Shown: positions 28,910 to 36,825 of the stretch, piece after piece
How positions within the stretch are numbered: position 1 is the stretch's first letter
Layout of the letters: each line of letters opens with the position of its first letter
The notes under the pieces: generated by a model
What the model saw: the letters and a program-made list of their open reading frames with translations, nothing else
The model's database searches: none
What the model was told of the DNA's origin: nothing
NCBI RefSeq assembly: GCF_007992195.1
Contig: NZ_BJZU01000063.1
Coordinates: forward strand, 19,613-83,612
From: Methylobacterium oxalidis
GTDB taxonomy: Bacteria > Pseudomonadota > Alphaproteobacteria > Rhizobiales > Beijerinckiaceae
Length of the DNA stretch: 64,000 nt
Direction of reading: 5' to 3'
Made by a program: the position numbers and the translations under genes

Positions 28910-29566
28910 TCAGGCCGTCACTTGGCAGATGTTGCGGGCGGGCTCGTTGAGGATCGTCTGCGCCGCCGTGATCTCCGGCCCCGGGCGGGACTGCGCAGCG
29001 AGCGTCGCCGTCGCCCCGCCGGCCGCAGTGGGGCCGGGCTGAGGCGCCGGCTCGGGCGCGCCGCGCCCGCGCTTCTCGTAGAAGGCGTTGCCGCCCGCGA
29101 GCGCCACGTAGTGCATGTTGCCGTAGGGATAGCGGCGCCCGGCCGTGTGGAAGAACATGGCGCGGCCGACGCTGGCGTGGCGCTCGCCCGCGAGCACGGC
29201 GTCGGCCACCTGCTCGATGCGCGGCCGGTCCTGCGCCCGCATCGGCTTCGTGAGGACGCCGGGAGCGAATTGCCGCGGCTGGCCGACCACGTCGCAGATG
29301 CGCTCCGGGAAGGCCCCCGCCTCGACCCGGTTCATCACCACGGTGCCGACCGCGAGCAGGCCCTCCTCGTCGGAGCGGTTCGACTCGAAGTACATTGCGC
29401 GGGCGAGGCACTCGCGCTCCGCGGGCGTCGCCGCGACGGGCCGAGCGCGGCCAATCGATCCCGTGGTCAGGTCAGTATTCGAGTTTAGCTGGCAAGCACC
29501 AAGCCCGGGGAGTGCGAGGATGAGTCCAAATTGGACAAGCGATCTCGTGCCTCGGATAGCCCGCAT
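28910..29566 (-). CDS. Cell wall hydrolase (SleB-like) lipoprotein
   Basis: A 218-residue protein with a clear lipobox (LPGLGAC) after a hydrophobic leader. The Hydrolase_2/SleB domain spans about residues 50-170: ECLARAMYFESNRSDEEG with the catalytic-type Glu, VGTVVMNRV, and HTAGRRYPYGNMHY. These are peptidoglycan hydrolases. The ATG at 29566 has AGAGGGG upstream; the longer open frame before it is non-coding. Regulation is not visible. Confidence 0.9.
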   Translation of the reverse strand: MRAIRGTRSLVQFGLILALPGLGACQLNSNTDLTTGSIGRARPVAATPAERECLARAMYFESNRSDEEGLLAVGTVVMNRVEAGAFPERICDVVGQPRQFAPGVLTKPMRAQDRPRIEQVADAVLAGERHASVGRAMFFHTAGRRYPYGNMHYVALAGGNAFYEKRGRGAPEPAPQPGPTAAGGATATLAAQSRPGPEITAAQTILNEPARNICQVTA

Positions 29567-29890
29567 GCAGCCCCTCTCGACCCTTGGTTTCGAATCGTTG
29601 CTGCCTGTGATGCCTGAAGCCAAGCTTGATGGCAAATCGGCTATAGCCTGAGGTCGTTCGCACAAGACTTGCAGCAGTCTCTGCGGGTGTGCGGCCGCAG
29701 CTTCGTGATCGGGTCCGGATGACCGGCGTAAGCCTCTCGCGCAGCAACCTTTCCGCTGCCGGCCCGGAGCCGGCGGCGGCGCGTGGGCCTCCCGGTGTTG
29801 CCGTCCTGTTCTTGTGGGGTCCGGCGGGATGGTGTTGTACGGCGGACCCTGGCCCGCCCCGCGGGCTCGAGCGCGAATCGGGAGCCTCGC
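29567..29890. other. Divergent intergenic stretch
   Basis: I see no gene in these 324 bp, only the likely promoters for the cell-wall hydrolase (minus) and the exported protein (plus). A perfect 10-bp palindrome GGCTATAGCC is present near 29638. An upstream GTG-initiated version of the plus-strand gene would start at 29783 but reads as non-coding. Confidence 0.5.
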
Positions 29891-30397
29891 TTGCCTCATA
29901 CGAAGTCCGACGGATCGCGGCGCGCGGCGGGGTTCGGTGCTCCGGCGGGGTTCGGTGCTCCGGTGAGGCTCGGCGCTTCGGCGGGGCGCCGGCTCTGCCG
30001 GGCGCTTCTCGCCGCGGTGCTCTTCGGGCTCGCTCCCGCCGGGGCGCGGGCCGAGATGTTCGCCTGCGTCACCAAGGGCGCGACCACCGTCCTGAAGGAC
30101 GGCAGCCCCGAGGCGGTCGAGGCGGTCGAGGGCAAAGGCGTCTCAATCAATCTCGACGCGAAGGGGACAAGCCTGATCCTCATCAACGACTCGAACAACG
30201 CGGTCGCCCGCTTCACCTGCCAGCGGGAGCGCGGCCGGCCGAGTGTCGTCGCCTGCACCCGCCCGGACGAGACCCTGCGCCTCAACCGCCGCACCGGCGT
30301 CATGCTGCGCACCGTGACGACGCGGGACGTGGACTTCGTGCTCTCCCTCGTCCTGATCTGCACCCGGCCGAAGCCGGCGGCGCTGGCGAGCGGCTGA
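29891..30397 (+). CDS. Exported hypothetical protein
   Basis: About 168 residues from a TTG at 29891, preceded by GGGAG. The N-terminus is basic with Gly/Ala repeats (GFGAPAGFGAP) that come from an 18-bp direct repeat near 29935-29975. A signal-peptide-like segment LLAAVLFGLAPAGARA follows, then a mature domain of about 110 residues with paired Cys (FACVTKG, FTCQ, VVACTR, LICTR). I do not recognise the family. The Cys spacing suggests a disulfide-stabilised periplasmic domain. The start codon is uncertain; a later one would still keep the signal peptide. Confidence 0.7.
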   Translation: MPHTKSDGSRRAAGFGAPAGFGAPVRLGASAGRRLCRALLAAVLFGLAPAGARAEMFACVTKGATTVLKDGSPEAVEAVEGKGVSINLDAKGTSLILINDSNNAVARFTCQRERGRPSVVACTRPDETLRLNRRTGVMLRTVTTRDVDFVLSLVLICTRPKPAALASG

Positions 30398-30419
30398 GCG
30401 GCGGCCCCATCCGCGCGGA

Positions 30420-31181
30420 TCAGGGAGAGGCGGTCTGCTGGCGCAGCATCTCCAGCGCCGCGCCGAGGAAGGCGCTCGTCGGCACGGCGTAGGAGGGGCC
30501 CGGCGGCCCGCCGGCGCGGGGACCGGCCACCAGCACGCCGATCACCGTCGGCTGCCCGTCCTCGACCTGGAGCAGCGCGGAGCCGGACTCGCCGGGTATG
30601 GCGCGGCAATCATGGACGAGGAGCGGAGCCGACCCCTCCGTGAGGCGGGCGGCGCACTTGTTCTGGGCGCTCATGAGCTGTGAGGTGCTGCGGCGGTAGC
30701 CCGCCCGCTGGATGTCGACCCGGGTCCGGCGGCCGTCCTCGGGCGTGGCGAGGTGCTCCAGCGACAGGGGTCTGAGAGGGATCGGGCTGGCGAGCTCGAT
30801 GAGGGCCCAGTCGTTCGGCATGTTCGGCCGGCTGGTCCCGTAGGCGTAGACGTAGTCCGGCGGCTTGCGCACGCTGCTGGCGAGGGCGTGGGCGACGTAG
30901 TGCCCCTGGTCGTAGCCGGCCACGAAGTGGATCGAGCCGGGCTCGACCCAGCGCTGGCGCGGCCGATCCCAGAGGCAGTGGGCCGCGGTCAGGACGAGGC
31001 GGGGTCCGATCAGCGTCGCGGTGCAGAATTGCCGGCTGCCCGGCCCCGTCACCACGTTGAGCTTGCCGATCGCCGTGAAGGGCCAGCGCGCCGGATCGAA
31101 GGCCATCTCTTCGGACCGGGCCCCGGCCTGGACGAGGAGGCCGGCCGCGACGGCCACGCAGACCCGAACCAGCCCTCGCAC
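30420..31181 (-). CDS. Exported trypsin-like serine protease
   Basis: A 253-residue S1-family peptidase with a signal peptide. The triad is visible: His in VLTAAHCLW, Asp in NDWALIEL, and Ser in GESGSALL. Cys pairs flank the His and Ser sites as in trypsins. The GTG at 31181 has GGAGGGG upstream. It has no PDZ domain, unlike the DegP-type protein at 52-53.5 kb. The substrate is unknown. It converges on the exported hypothetical at 29.9-30.4 kb. Confidence 0.9.
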   Translation of the reverse strand: MRGLVRVCVAVAAGLLVQAGARSEEMAFDPARWPFTAIGKLNVVTGPGSRQFCTATLIGPRLVLTAAHCLWDRPRQRWVEPGSIHFVAGYDQGHYVAHALASSVRKPPDYVYAYGTSRPNMPNDWALIELASPIPLRPLSLEHLATPEDGRRTRVDIQRAGYRRSTSQLMSAQNKCAARLTEGSAPLLVHDCRAIPGESGSALLQVEDGQPTVIGVLVAGPRAGGPPGPSYAVPTSAFLGAALEMLRQQTASP

Positions 31182-31278
31182 GCAAACCCCTCCGGCGAAC
31201 TGCCGGCCTGCCCCGGCGGCGGCAGGCAGATAGCCCGAGGGGGCCGGGCGTCAAGCGCGTCGGACCCGCAGGTGCGGG

Positions 31279-31569
31279 TCAGGCCGCCATCCCGGCGGTG
31301 CCGCACGGGCTCGGGCTGGTGGCCGGCCGGTCCTCGTCGAGCCACTGGGCAGAGAGGTGGATCGCCGCGGCGTGCACGATGTGCCCGTTGGTGTCGCGTA
31401 CCGTCACGCGGAGGCCGTGGTGGAGGTGCCGCTGCGGCCAGTCTCCCGCGATCTCGCACAGCACGCGCAGGGCCTCGTCCGAGACGGCGGCGCGGTCGGC
31501 GCACTCCGCCCCGTACTCATCGAGGGTGGTCACCTGGCTATCGTGAACATCGAAGAAGTAGCGGGCCAT
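31279..31569 (-). CDS. Small DUF6894-type protein
   Basis: A 96-residue protein starting MARYFFDVHDSQ, the signature opening of the small DUF6894 family common in Methylobacterium and Bradyrhizobium. It continues DEYGAECADRAAVSDEALRVL and VTVRDTNGHIVHAA. The function is unknown. A second member lies at 35089-35325. The ATG at 31569 follows the family start. Confidence 0.8.
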   Translation of the reverse strand: MARYFFDVHDSQVTTLDEYGAECADRAAVSDEALRVLCEIAGDWPQRHLHHGLRVTVRDTNGHIVHAAAIHLSAQWLDEDRPATSPSPCGTAGMAA

Positions 31570-31883
31570 GTGGCGCATCCAGGAGGTCGTCGAGATCGGT
31601 GATGTCGACGTCGCCGGCTCGGCGCCGGCACTGTCGGACAACCGCCCCGAGCTAGAAACTTGGCCTGACCGAGGCATTAACATACTTTAAGTGCATAAAC
31701 GTACTCGTACAAGTACGCTGCGTAAAAACGTCATTCTGGGCCGATGCAACCAATGATTGGTGTTGCCGGGGCAATTGTATTTATCAGTACCACGCCGCAT
31801 TGCACTTGCGGCCTTGTACTAAAGTATAAGACGATTTGCTGCATCGAGCGGACGGCTTGCCTCGCGGATGCTCGCGTCCGGCC
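31570..31883. other. AT-rich intergenic stretch with hairpins
   Basis: No gene is seen in these 314 bp. The part from 31675 to 31850 is unusually AT-rich for this genome. It holds a hairpin (CGTACT / AGTACG near 31708-31725) and the palindrome CCAATGATTGG near 31747. It probably carries the promoter of the DUF6894 gene and may be horizontally acquired. Confidence 0.5.
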
Positions 31884-32537
31884 TCAGCGCTGGGCGAAGC
31901 CCGCGGCCAGGTTGATGCCGAGCGCCAGGATGCTGGTGTTGAAGAAGAAGGCGTAGATCGTCTGCAGGGTGACGACGCGGCGCATCATCTTGGAGGTGAC
32001 ATCCGTGTCCGAGGTCTGGGACGTCGCCCCGATCGTCACGGAGAAGTACAGGAAGTCCCAGAAGTCCGGCTCCGCATCGCCGTTGAAGTCGAGGCCGCCG
32101 CGGGCGCCCCTTTCACCTGCCTCGCCGTAGTAGAGGTGGGCGTAGTGGATCGCGAAGACGACCTGCACGAAGCCCCAGGCGCTGACGAGGGTCGCTGCTG
32201 CCAGTGCGAGATGGGCAGCGCGCATCGGGTCGTCTCCGCGCTCGCCGAGGACCAGCATGGCGACCGCACCGATGCTCGCCGCCGCCGCGAGCAGGGCGAA
32301 GACCGAGATCGCCATCGCGCTGTCGTCGAGCCGCGAGGCCTCCTCGCGCAGCTCGTCCGGCCGCCGGGCGGCCTGCCAGCAGACCAGGACGACGTAGACG
32401 ACCACGCCGAGGCACCAGCCGAGGAGGAGGCGCGTCGGGAGCTTCTCGAAAGGCAGCGCCACCGCGAGGGCCGCGACGAGGATCAGGGAGCCGAGGAGGC
32501 GCGGCCGCAACCAGAAGGCGCGCAGAGGATTGATCAT
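31884..32537 (-). CDS. DUF1345 membrane protein
   Basis: A 217-residue integral membrane protein with about five hydrophobic segments and the conserved DUF1345 C-terminal part (FWDFLYFSVTIGATSQTSD, then TLQTIYAFFFNTSILALGI). The TSQTSD element resembles a pore loop, and the family is distantly related to ion-channel-like folds; function is unproven. It lies 27 bp after the beta-barrel gene and may be co-transcribed with it. Confidence 0.88.
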   Translation of the reverse strand: MINPLRAFWLRPRLLGSLILVAALAVALPFEKLPTRLLLGWCLGVVVYVVLVCWQAARRPDELREEASRLDDSAMAISVFALLAAAASIGAVAMLVLGERGDDPMRAAHLALAAATLVSAWGFVQVVFAIHYAHLYYGEAGERGARGGLDFNGDAEPDFWDFLYFSVTIGATSQTSDTDVTSKMMRRVVTLQTIYAFFFNTSILALGINLAAGFAQR

Positions 32538-32564
32538 GCCGACTCGTCTCCCCGCGCCGCGCTC

Positions 32565-33575
32565 TCAGAACTCCAGCCCGAATTTCACCCGGACGGCGTG
32601 GCGCTCGAAATGGGTGAGATCGAAGGCGCGCCGCGCGTAGCTCGGATCCCGGTCGTGCCCGGCGACCTGCATCGCGTAGGCGAGCGTCACGAACGCCTTC
32701 TCGCCGAAGCGGTGGTAGAGAGCCGGGCCGAGGAAGACGGCATGTCCCTCGAAGCGGTTGAGGAAGGCCCCGTCATACGCGCGCAGGTAGCGCAGCTCCG
32801 GGCCGAGGAAGGTGTTCTCGGCCACCCGTCCGACGACCGCGTGCGACCACAGGAAGGTCGAGGAGCGATCGACCTCGCGGGTGCCGCGCAGGCGCCCCAC
32901 GGTCGGCTCGACGCTGATGTTGCTGCCGTACCAGACCTTGTCGGGCACGAGCTTGACGTCGAGCTGCAGGACGCTCTCCATGTCGAAGATGTCGGCCCCC
33001 TGCCCCTCCACCGGCAGGACGCGTGCGTAGCGAGGCCGCAGCTCGACCGCGAGCCCGAGCGGATTGTCGTCCGAAGGCTTGAGGAAGCGGTACTTGAACT
33101 CGACCGAGGCCCCGTCGAACGTCCCGTAGGACTTGTCGGACAGGTCGGCGATGTTGCGGACGCTGCGAGCGTCGGCGAAGAGGCCGAGTTCGATGCTGAG
33201 ATTGTCGACTGGGTCGAACTGATAGCTGAATTTCGTGTTCGAGACCCGGTAGCGGGAGGGTCCCGCATCGGCGCGGCGCTTGCCGAACCGCCCGACGCTG
33301 TCGAGCAGGAGTTCCTGCTCGCCGCGCTTGCCGGTGTTGGATCCCTCCGTGAATCCGAACAGGTTCTCGGTGTCGACCTCATCGTCGGAATCGGACGTCT
33401 TCTGATTGCCCGTCTTCCGGCCTTCGCCCTGGTTGTCCCGGCCCTGGCCACCTGCCTCACGCTTGGCGGGGGCGCCCGCCTCCGCGGCGAAGGCCGGGAA
33501 CGGGCCGGCCGCGAGCGGCCCGGCAAGCCACAGCCCGGCGAGGATGAGAAGGCTGGCGGATGGGCAGGGTCTCAT
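32565..33575 (-). CDS. Putative outer-membrane beta-barrel protein
   Basis: A 336-residue exported protein. The signal peptide ends near PAFAAEAG; a charged Gly/Gln/Asp linker follows (about 35-75). The rest is rich in alternating hydrophobic/polar strands with aromatic residues and ends VRVKFGLEF, a typical terminal Phe of outer-membrane barrels. I do not recognise a named family. The ATG at 33575 opens the signal peptide. Confidence 0.75.
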   Translation of the reverse strand: MRPCPSASLLILAGLWLAGPLAAGPFPAFAAEAGAPAKREAGGQGRDNQGEGRKTGNQKTSDSDDEVDTENLFGFTEGSNTGKRGEQELLLDSVGRFGKRRADAGPSRYRVSNTKFSYQFDPVDNLSIELGLFADARSVRNIADLSDKSYGTFDGASVEFKYRFLKPSDDNPLGLAVELRPRYARVLPVEGQGADIFDMESVLQLDVKLVPDKVWYGSNISVEPTVGRLRGTREVDRSSTFLWSHAVVGRVAENTFLGPELRYLRAYDGAFLNRFEGHAVFLGPALYHRFGEKAFVTLAYAMQVAGHDRDPSYARRAFDLTHFERHAVRVKFGLEF

Positions 33576-33767
33576 GGAGACGACGGGATGCGAGCCACGG
33601 TGCGACGGGATTCTGACGGCTCCCCCATCAGGGATTGGCACGCCGGCACGCGTCCTGACTGCGCTCGAAGCGACACATTCGCGGAAAAACTCGCGCTTTG
33701 GTTGAAATTTTGGGATGGGCACGCTGCCCCGCGCGTGCGGCGGCCGCCCGGATCGGCCCGTCCCCGC

Positions 33768-33911
33768 CTACCGCCAGCGGATCATGAAGGCGATGGCCGC
33801 GAGCACGATGGCGGCGAACACCCAGGCCGGGCCGCCCTCGGACGCGTATCCGACCATGCCGATGAAGCCGAGGACGCCGGCCCAGACCAGGGTGAAGGCG
33901 ATCGGGTTCAC
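33768..33911 (-). CDS. Small two-helix membrane protein
   Basis: A 47-residue frame starting at GTG 33911. Two hydrophobic helices, AFTLVWAGVLGFIGMVGYA and AWVFAAIVLAAIAFMIRW, are joined by a short Ser-Glu-Gly-Gly turn, and a basic end (RWR) follows. No strong ribosome-binding site is visible. Small stress-related membrane peptides look like this, but I do not recognise the family. Confidence 0.5.
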   Translation of the reverse strand: MNPIAFTLVWAGVLGFIGMVGYASEGGPAWVFAAIVLAAIAFMIRWR

Positions 33912-34249
33912 GGCCGCACCGGCCCGACGGCCACCCGTACGCTCATACGCAAAAAATCCCCGCGCTCGCCCGCCCGCGCCCCTTCAACCGTGCGAGAACG
34001 GCAACATCGCGGCCGAGGGCTCGGATGTGCGTCATCCGGCACGGGTCCGGCCGCGGATCGTTTCAGCCGATACGCGGCCGCACAAGATGATCTTCCGGGC
34101 CCACCGCAACTCTTCGGGCTTGGCGGCAACTCTTCGGGCTAGGCATCAACCAATTCGTCATCTCCTCTCGACAAAATCTGCGCTTGCCTTATCTGCTGAG
34201 TGATCGCTTCGATCGCGATGCCTTCCACGAGTCGAGATACAAGCACATC
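33912..34249. other. Intergenic stretch with a 20-bp tandem repeat
   Basis: These 338 bp show no solid gene. A 15-bp sequence (GCAACTCTTCGGGCT) occurs twice with a 20-bp period at 34106-34120 and 34126-34140. The region just before 34250 is AT-richer and may hold the promoter of the next gene. Confidence 0.5.
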
Positions 34250-34750
34250 ATGTCGCGCAGTCGCGTGCGGCGGCCTTTTACCGTCGAAGTCAAATCGAAT
34301 GGCCGTCAGAGCCACGGCCTTGCCATTCCCTCCCGCGTCCCCGATCCGCCCCGCCCGACAGCCCGCCTCCTCGACGAGGCGAGCCTGTGGCTCCGGGCCG
34401 AGCGCCTGCCCGAGCACGTGTCTCCGGCCCCTGAGGCCGAGCCGCGGCGGATCCTGCCGAGCCTGCTCGTCGCGGAGGCACCCGAGCCCGCGCCCGAGCC
34501 GCCGGTCGCGAAGGAGCCGCCGCTGCCGCGCGTCCGCCGCGTGAAGGCGCGCCCGGCCCGTGCGCCGGCCGCCGACCGGCCCGAGCCCGTCGTGCAGGCC
34601 GCTCTCGACCAGCCGATCGTCGTGCCGGTCCCGGCCGGCCCCGCGCCGGAGCCGGCCCAGACGCCGCGGCGCCGGAATGGGCCGAAGCTTCTCCCCGACC
34701 TCGCCCGAGGCGAGCGCTGGAAGCGGCGGCTGCCCCGCGCCTGCTGGTAG
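34250..34750 (+). CDS. Hypothetical Pro/Arg-rich protein
   Basis: A 166-residue protein starting MSRSRVRRPFTVEVKSNGR, then a helix (RLLDEASLWLRAERL), then a long Pro/Ala/Glu/Arg-rich, probably disordered part, ending in a basic LARGERWKRRLPRACW. I do not recognise a family, though short proteins starting with RRPFTVEVK occur in Methylobacterium. ATG 34250 is preferred over 34184 because the conserved start begins there. The nucleic-acid-like charge is suggestive only. Confidence 0.6.
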   Translation: MSRSRVRRPFTVEVKSNGRQSHGLAIPSRVPDPPRPTARLLDEASLWLRAERLPEHVSPAPEAEPRRILPSLLVAEAPEPAPEPPVAKEPPLPRVRRVKARPARAPAADRPEPVVQAALDQPIVVPVPAGPAPEPAQTPRRRNGPKLLPDLARGERWKRRLPRACW

Positions 34751-34864
34751 GGGGCGGACGTACCGCGTGTCGCGCTCGGCGCAGCGTTTGGTCGTGTTCC
34801 GCGTTGCCCTCCGCCGACGGCGCCGAACCGCCGCGGTGCGTGACCCGAAGCAGGAGGAGCATCC

Positions 34865-35041
34865 ATGGCATCGACCCCCTCGCAGCAGTGGGATGAGGGC
34901 AAGGCGGCCAAGCGCGCCGGCAAGCCCGACACGGCGAACCCGTACGAGGCGGGGTCCCAGGAGAGCGCGGACTGGCTCGACGGCTTCACCAGCGACGAGC
35001 CGGAGCAGAACGTGGATCGGCCGGAGCGCGGCGAGGGCTGA
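34865..35041 (+). CDS. Ribosome modulation factor-like small protein
   Basis: A 58-residue acidic protein with a perfect AGGAGG seven bases before the ATG. It contains WDEGKAAKRAGKPDTANPY then ESADWLDGF. The pattern G-x-x-A-x-x-x-G ... NPY ... WLDGF resembles ribosome modulation factor (Rmf) proteins, which hibernate ribosomes as 100S dimers. The match is by motif only. It ends 47 bp before a DUF6894 gene on the other strand, with a strong hairpin between. Confidence 0.75.
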   Translation: MASTPSQQWDEGKAAKRAGKPDTANPYEAGSQESADWLDGFTSDEPEQNVDRPERGEG

Positions 35042-35073
35042 GACCGGCCGGGCGCGACGCCGCCCGAGGTGAG

Positions 35074-35106
35074 TTCGACGAGGCCGGCCTAATCGGCCTC
35101 GTCGAA
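35074..35106. terminator. Strong bidirectional hairpin
   Basis: A perfect 13-bp stem (TTCGACGAGGCCG and its complement) has a seven-base loop containing the stop codon of the minus-strand DUF6894 gene. It separates that gene from the Rmf-like gene. Confidence 0.75.
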
Positions 35107-35325
35107 GTTGAGGGACAGGCGGGCCCGGAACAGGACAGTTCCGCCCGCATCCCGCACAGCCGCCACGCAGTGTTGATGATCGATATCCGCCTGAAAACCT
35201 TGAGCGATGGCTGACATGATGCCGACGACGCGCTCGCGCACGGCCGTGATATCTGCAGCCTCAAATCCATCCCGGTCCTGAATGTGCTGCGAGCCGTCGT
35301 GAAGATCGATGTGATAGCGCGGCAT
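35089..35325 (-). CDS. Small DUF6894-type protein (second copy)
   Basis: A 78-residue protein that opens MPRYHIDLHDGSQHIQDRDG, the DUF6894 signature, and ends VLFRARLSLNFDEAD. It is divergent from the copy at 31.3-31.6 kb, so the two are not a recent duplication. The function is unknown. Its stop codon lies in the loop of the hairpin at 35074-35106. Confidence 0.75.
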   Translation of the reverse strand: MPRYHIDLHDGSQHIQDRDGFEAADITAVRERVVGIMSAIAQGFQADIDHQHCVAAVRDAGGTVLFRARLSLNFDEAD

Positions 35326-35464
35326 GGAATAATCCGGTCGGGACGCCCAGACGGGCCTGCGGATGCCCTAGCCCGAAAACGTTTCCGGTCCGTGTCTCCG
35401 CCCCGCCGCCGCGGACCTGCACGCTCGGGCACTTTGCCTCACGTATCGGCCGGCTCGTGAATGT

Positions 35465-35722
35465 TCAATCCTCATGCTCGGCGGGCGCCCCGTTCCGTTC
35501 GTGGAGCGCGGCGGCGAGCCGGCCCCGCTCCTCCAGAGCCCGGATCGCGTGGTGGCGGCTCAGGCTCTCGAAGAGATCCGCCGCCGAGGTCCGGCCGTCC
35601 CTCGCGATGTAGGCTGCGAGGCGGGCGTAATCCGTCGCGAGGCGCTCGTCGTGAGCGGCTGCCTTCGCGAGACCGGAGACCGTCGTCTCGAAGGCGGTGA
35701 GGGACCTGTCAGGTGCGCGCAT
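35465..35722 (-). CDS. Small helical hypothetical protein
   Basis: An 85-residue protein, mostly predicted helix (LATDYARLAAYIARDG, ADLFESLSRHHAIRALEERGRLAAAL). There is no recognised family. ATG 35722 is preferred; a GTG at 35743 also exists. A near-match to an EcfG promoter (GGAAC then CGTA, 16-base spacer) lies 46 bases upstream on the minus strand, but with one mismatch. Confidence 0.5.
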   Translation of the reverse strand: MRAPDRSLTAFETTVSGLAKAAAHDERLATDYARLAAYIARDGRTSAADLFESLSRHHAIRALEERGRLAAALHERNGAPAEHED

Positions 35723-35936
35723 CGGGCCGTTTCCCGGGCCCACCGATCGAGCGGGCCGTCACAGGAATACGGAGCTTGGCGGCGCCGGTTCCGTCGTTCC
35801 TGCGGAAAGGTCCGCGAACGTCCTCTCCCTGTCGCGCGGTCGGCATCGCGACACGCCCGCGTCTGGGGCCGCTCGAGGCAGACACATGCGCGCAACACGG
35901 CGCCTCTAGAACACCGCCATCGGAGGAGTTTTCGCG

Positions 35937-36047
35937 ATGCGAAGCCGCGAGAGCGGATCGGCCACTCTGCTCACGGACATCCTCCTGTCCGTTCTCCTCC
36001 TCGGCATCTTCGCCACCGGCTTCACCCTCGTCTCGCTGGGCTACTGA
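35937..36047 (+). CDS. 36-residue single-helix membrane peptide
   Basis: ATG at 35937 has CGGAGGAG eight bases upstream. After a polar start (MRSRESGSATL) there is one hydrophobic helix (LLSVLLLGIFATGFTLVSL) and the chain stops. The clear ribosome-binding site and hydrophobic profile support a real small inner-membrane peptide. No family is recognised. Confidence 0.55.
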   Translation: MRSRESGSATLLTDILLSVLLLGIFATGFTLVSLGY

Positions 36048-36063
36048 AGGCGCTCGGGTCAGC

Positions 36064-36089
36064 GGAACGGCGCCGCTCGACCTCGCGTT
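36064..36089 (+). promoter_or_regulatory. EcfG-type stress promoter
   Basis: GGAAC at 36064-36068 and CGTT at 36086-36089 have a 17-base spacer, matching the EcfG consensus. It lies 53 bases before the ATG of the repeat protein at 36143. Confidence 0.6.
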
Positions 36090-36142
36090 GCCGTCAACGA
36101 TCGCCGCGGGTCCAACGCGACGCGAACCCAGGGAGATGCCCT

Positions 36143-36418
36143 ATGAAAGCCGTCACGCTCGCCATCGCCACCACGCTCGTCCTCGGTTCGGCCGCCCTGG
36201 CCGCGGAGGGAGGCTCCGGGACGAGCCGGTCCGGAACCATGAACAGCACCGGGCCGAACGATGCCGGTGCCGGTTCGTCGCCGGGTGCGGCGGGCAGCGG
36301 CCCGTCGACGGGCGACAAGAGCCGCTCGGGCACCACGAACACGACCGGCGCCAACGATGCGGGCTCGGGCTCGTCGCCCGGCGCGCACGGCAAGGGCAGC
36401 AGCCACGGCGCCCACTGA
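36143..36418 (+). CDS. Exported Gly/Ser/Thr-rich repeat protein
   Basis: A 91-residue protein with a signal peptide (AVTLAIATTLVLGSAALAA). The mature part is two imperfect copies of about 32 residues that share SRSGTxNxTGxNDAGxGSSPGA. It is low-complexity and likely unstructured. The promoter upstream matches the EcfG stress consensus, so it is probably a stress-induced periplasmic protein. I do not recognise a named family. Confidence 0.7.
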   Translation: MKAVTLAIATTLVLGSAALAAEGGSGTSRSGTMNSTGPNDAGAGSSPGAAGSGPSTGDKSRSGTTNTTGANDAGSGSSPGAHGKGSSHGAH

Positions 36419-36496
36419 GGCGTACCACGCCGCCGCTGCGGGGTTCTCTCCCCGCACGGCGCTCTCCGTCGGCCGCCCGGCGCCAGCGGCCCGCCG

Positions 36497-36688
36497 TCAG
36501 GCGGGCGTGCGCCGGCGCTTCGGCCTCGCCCGGCGCTTGCGCGCGGACTTCTTTCCCGTCGCGGACTTGATCATCTCGGCAGCGGCGAGCTGTTGCTGCC
36601 GGCGCATCGCCGATGTCGCCGTGCCGATCCACCAGCCGGCGGCCCGGTTCGCGGCCGAGAGCCACAGGCTCATCGCAGGATTCTTCAT
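36497..36688 (-). CDS. Small basic hypothetical protein
   Basis: A 63-residue protein, MKNPAMSLWLSAANRAAGWW then MRRQQQLAAAEMIKSA and a strongly basic tail (KKSARKRRARPKRRR). ATG 36688 follows GAGGT. The N-terminal half could be an amphipathic helix, the tail nucleic-acid or polymer binding. The family is not recognised. Confidence 0.55.
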   Translation of the reverse strand: MKNPAMSLWLSAANRAAGWWIGTATSAMRRQQQLAAAEMIKSATGKKSARKRRARPKRRRTPA

Positions 36689-36825
36689 GCGGACCTCGCG
36701 GGGACAGGGAGCTGTCGTCCGGGGACAACGCGCGAGCGGCCGCCGGTTCACCCGGCCCGCGTCCCCGATTGCGCGGGAGCGCGCGGCCGCGGTATCCGCG
36801 GATGACCAGGGCGGAAGGTTCCTCG

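Noticed and set aside
35768..35792. EcfG-like promoter GGAAC-N16-CGTA on the minus strand
   Set aside because: One mismatch in the four-base -10 element; recorded only as a possibility for the small gene at 35465-35722.
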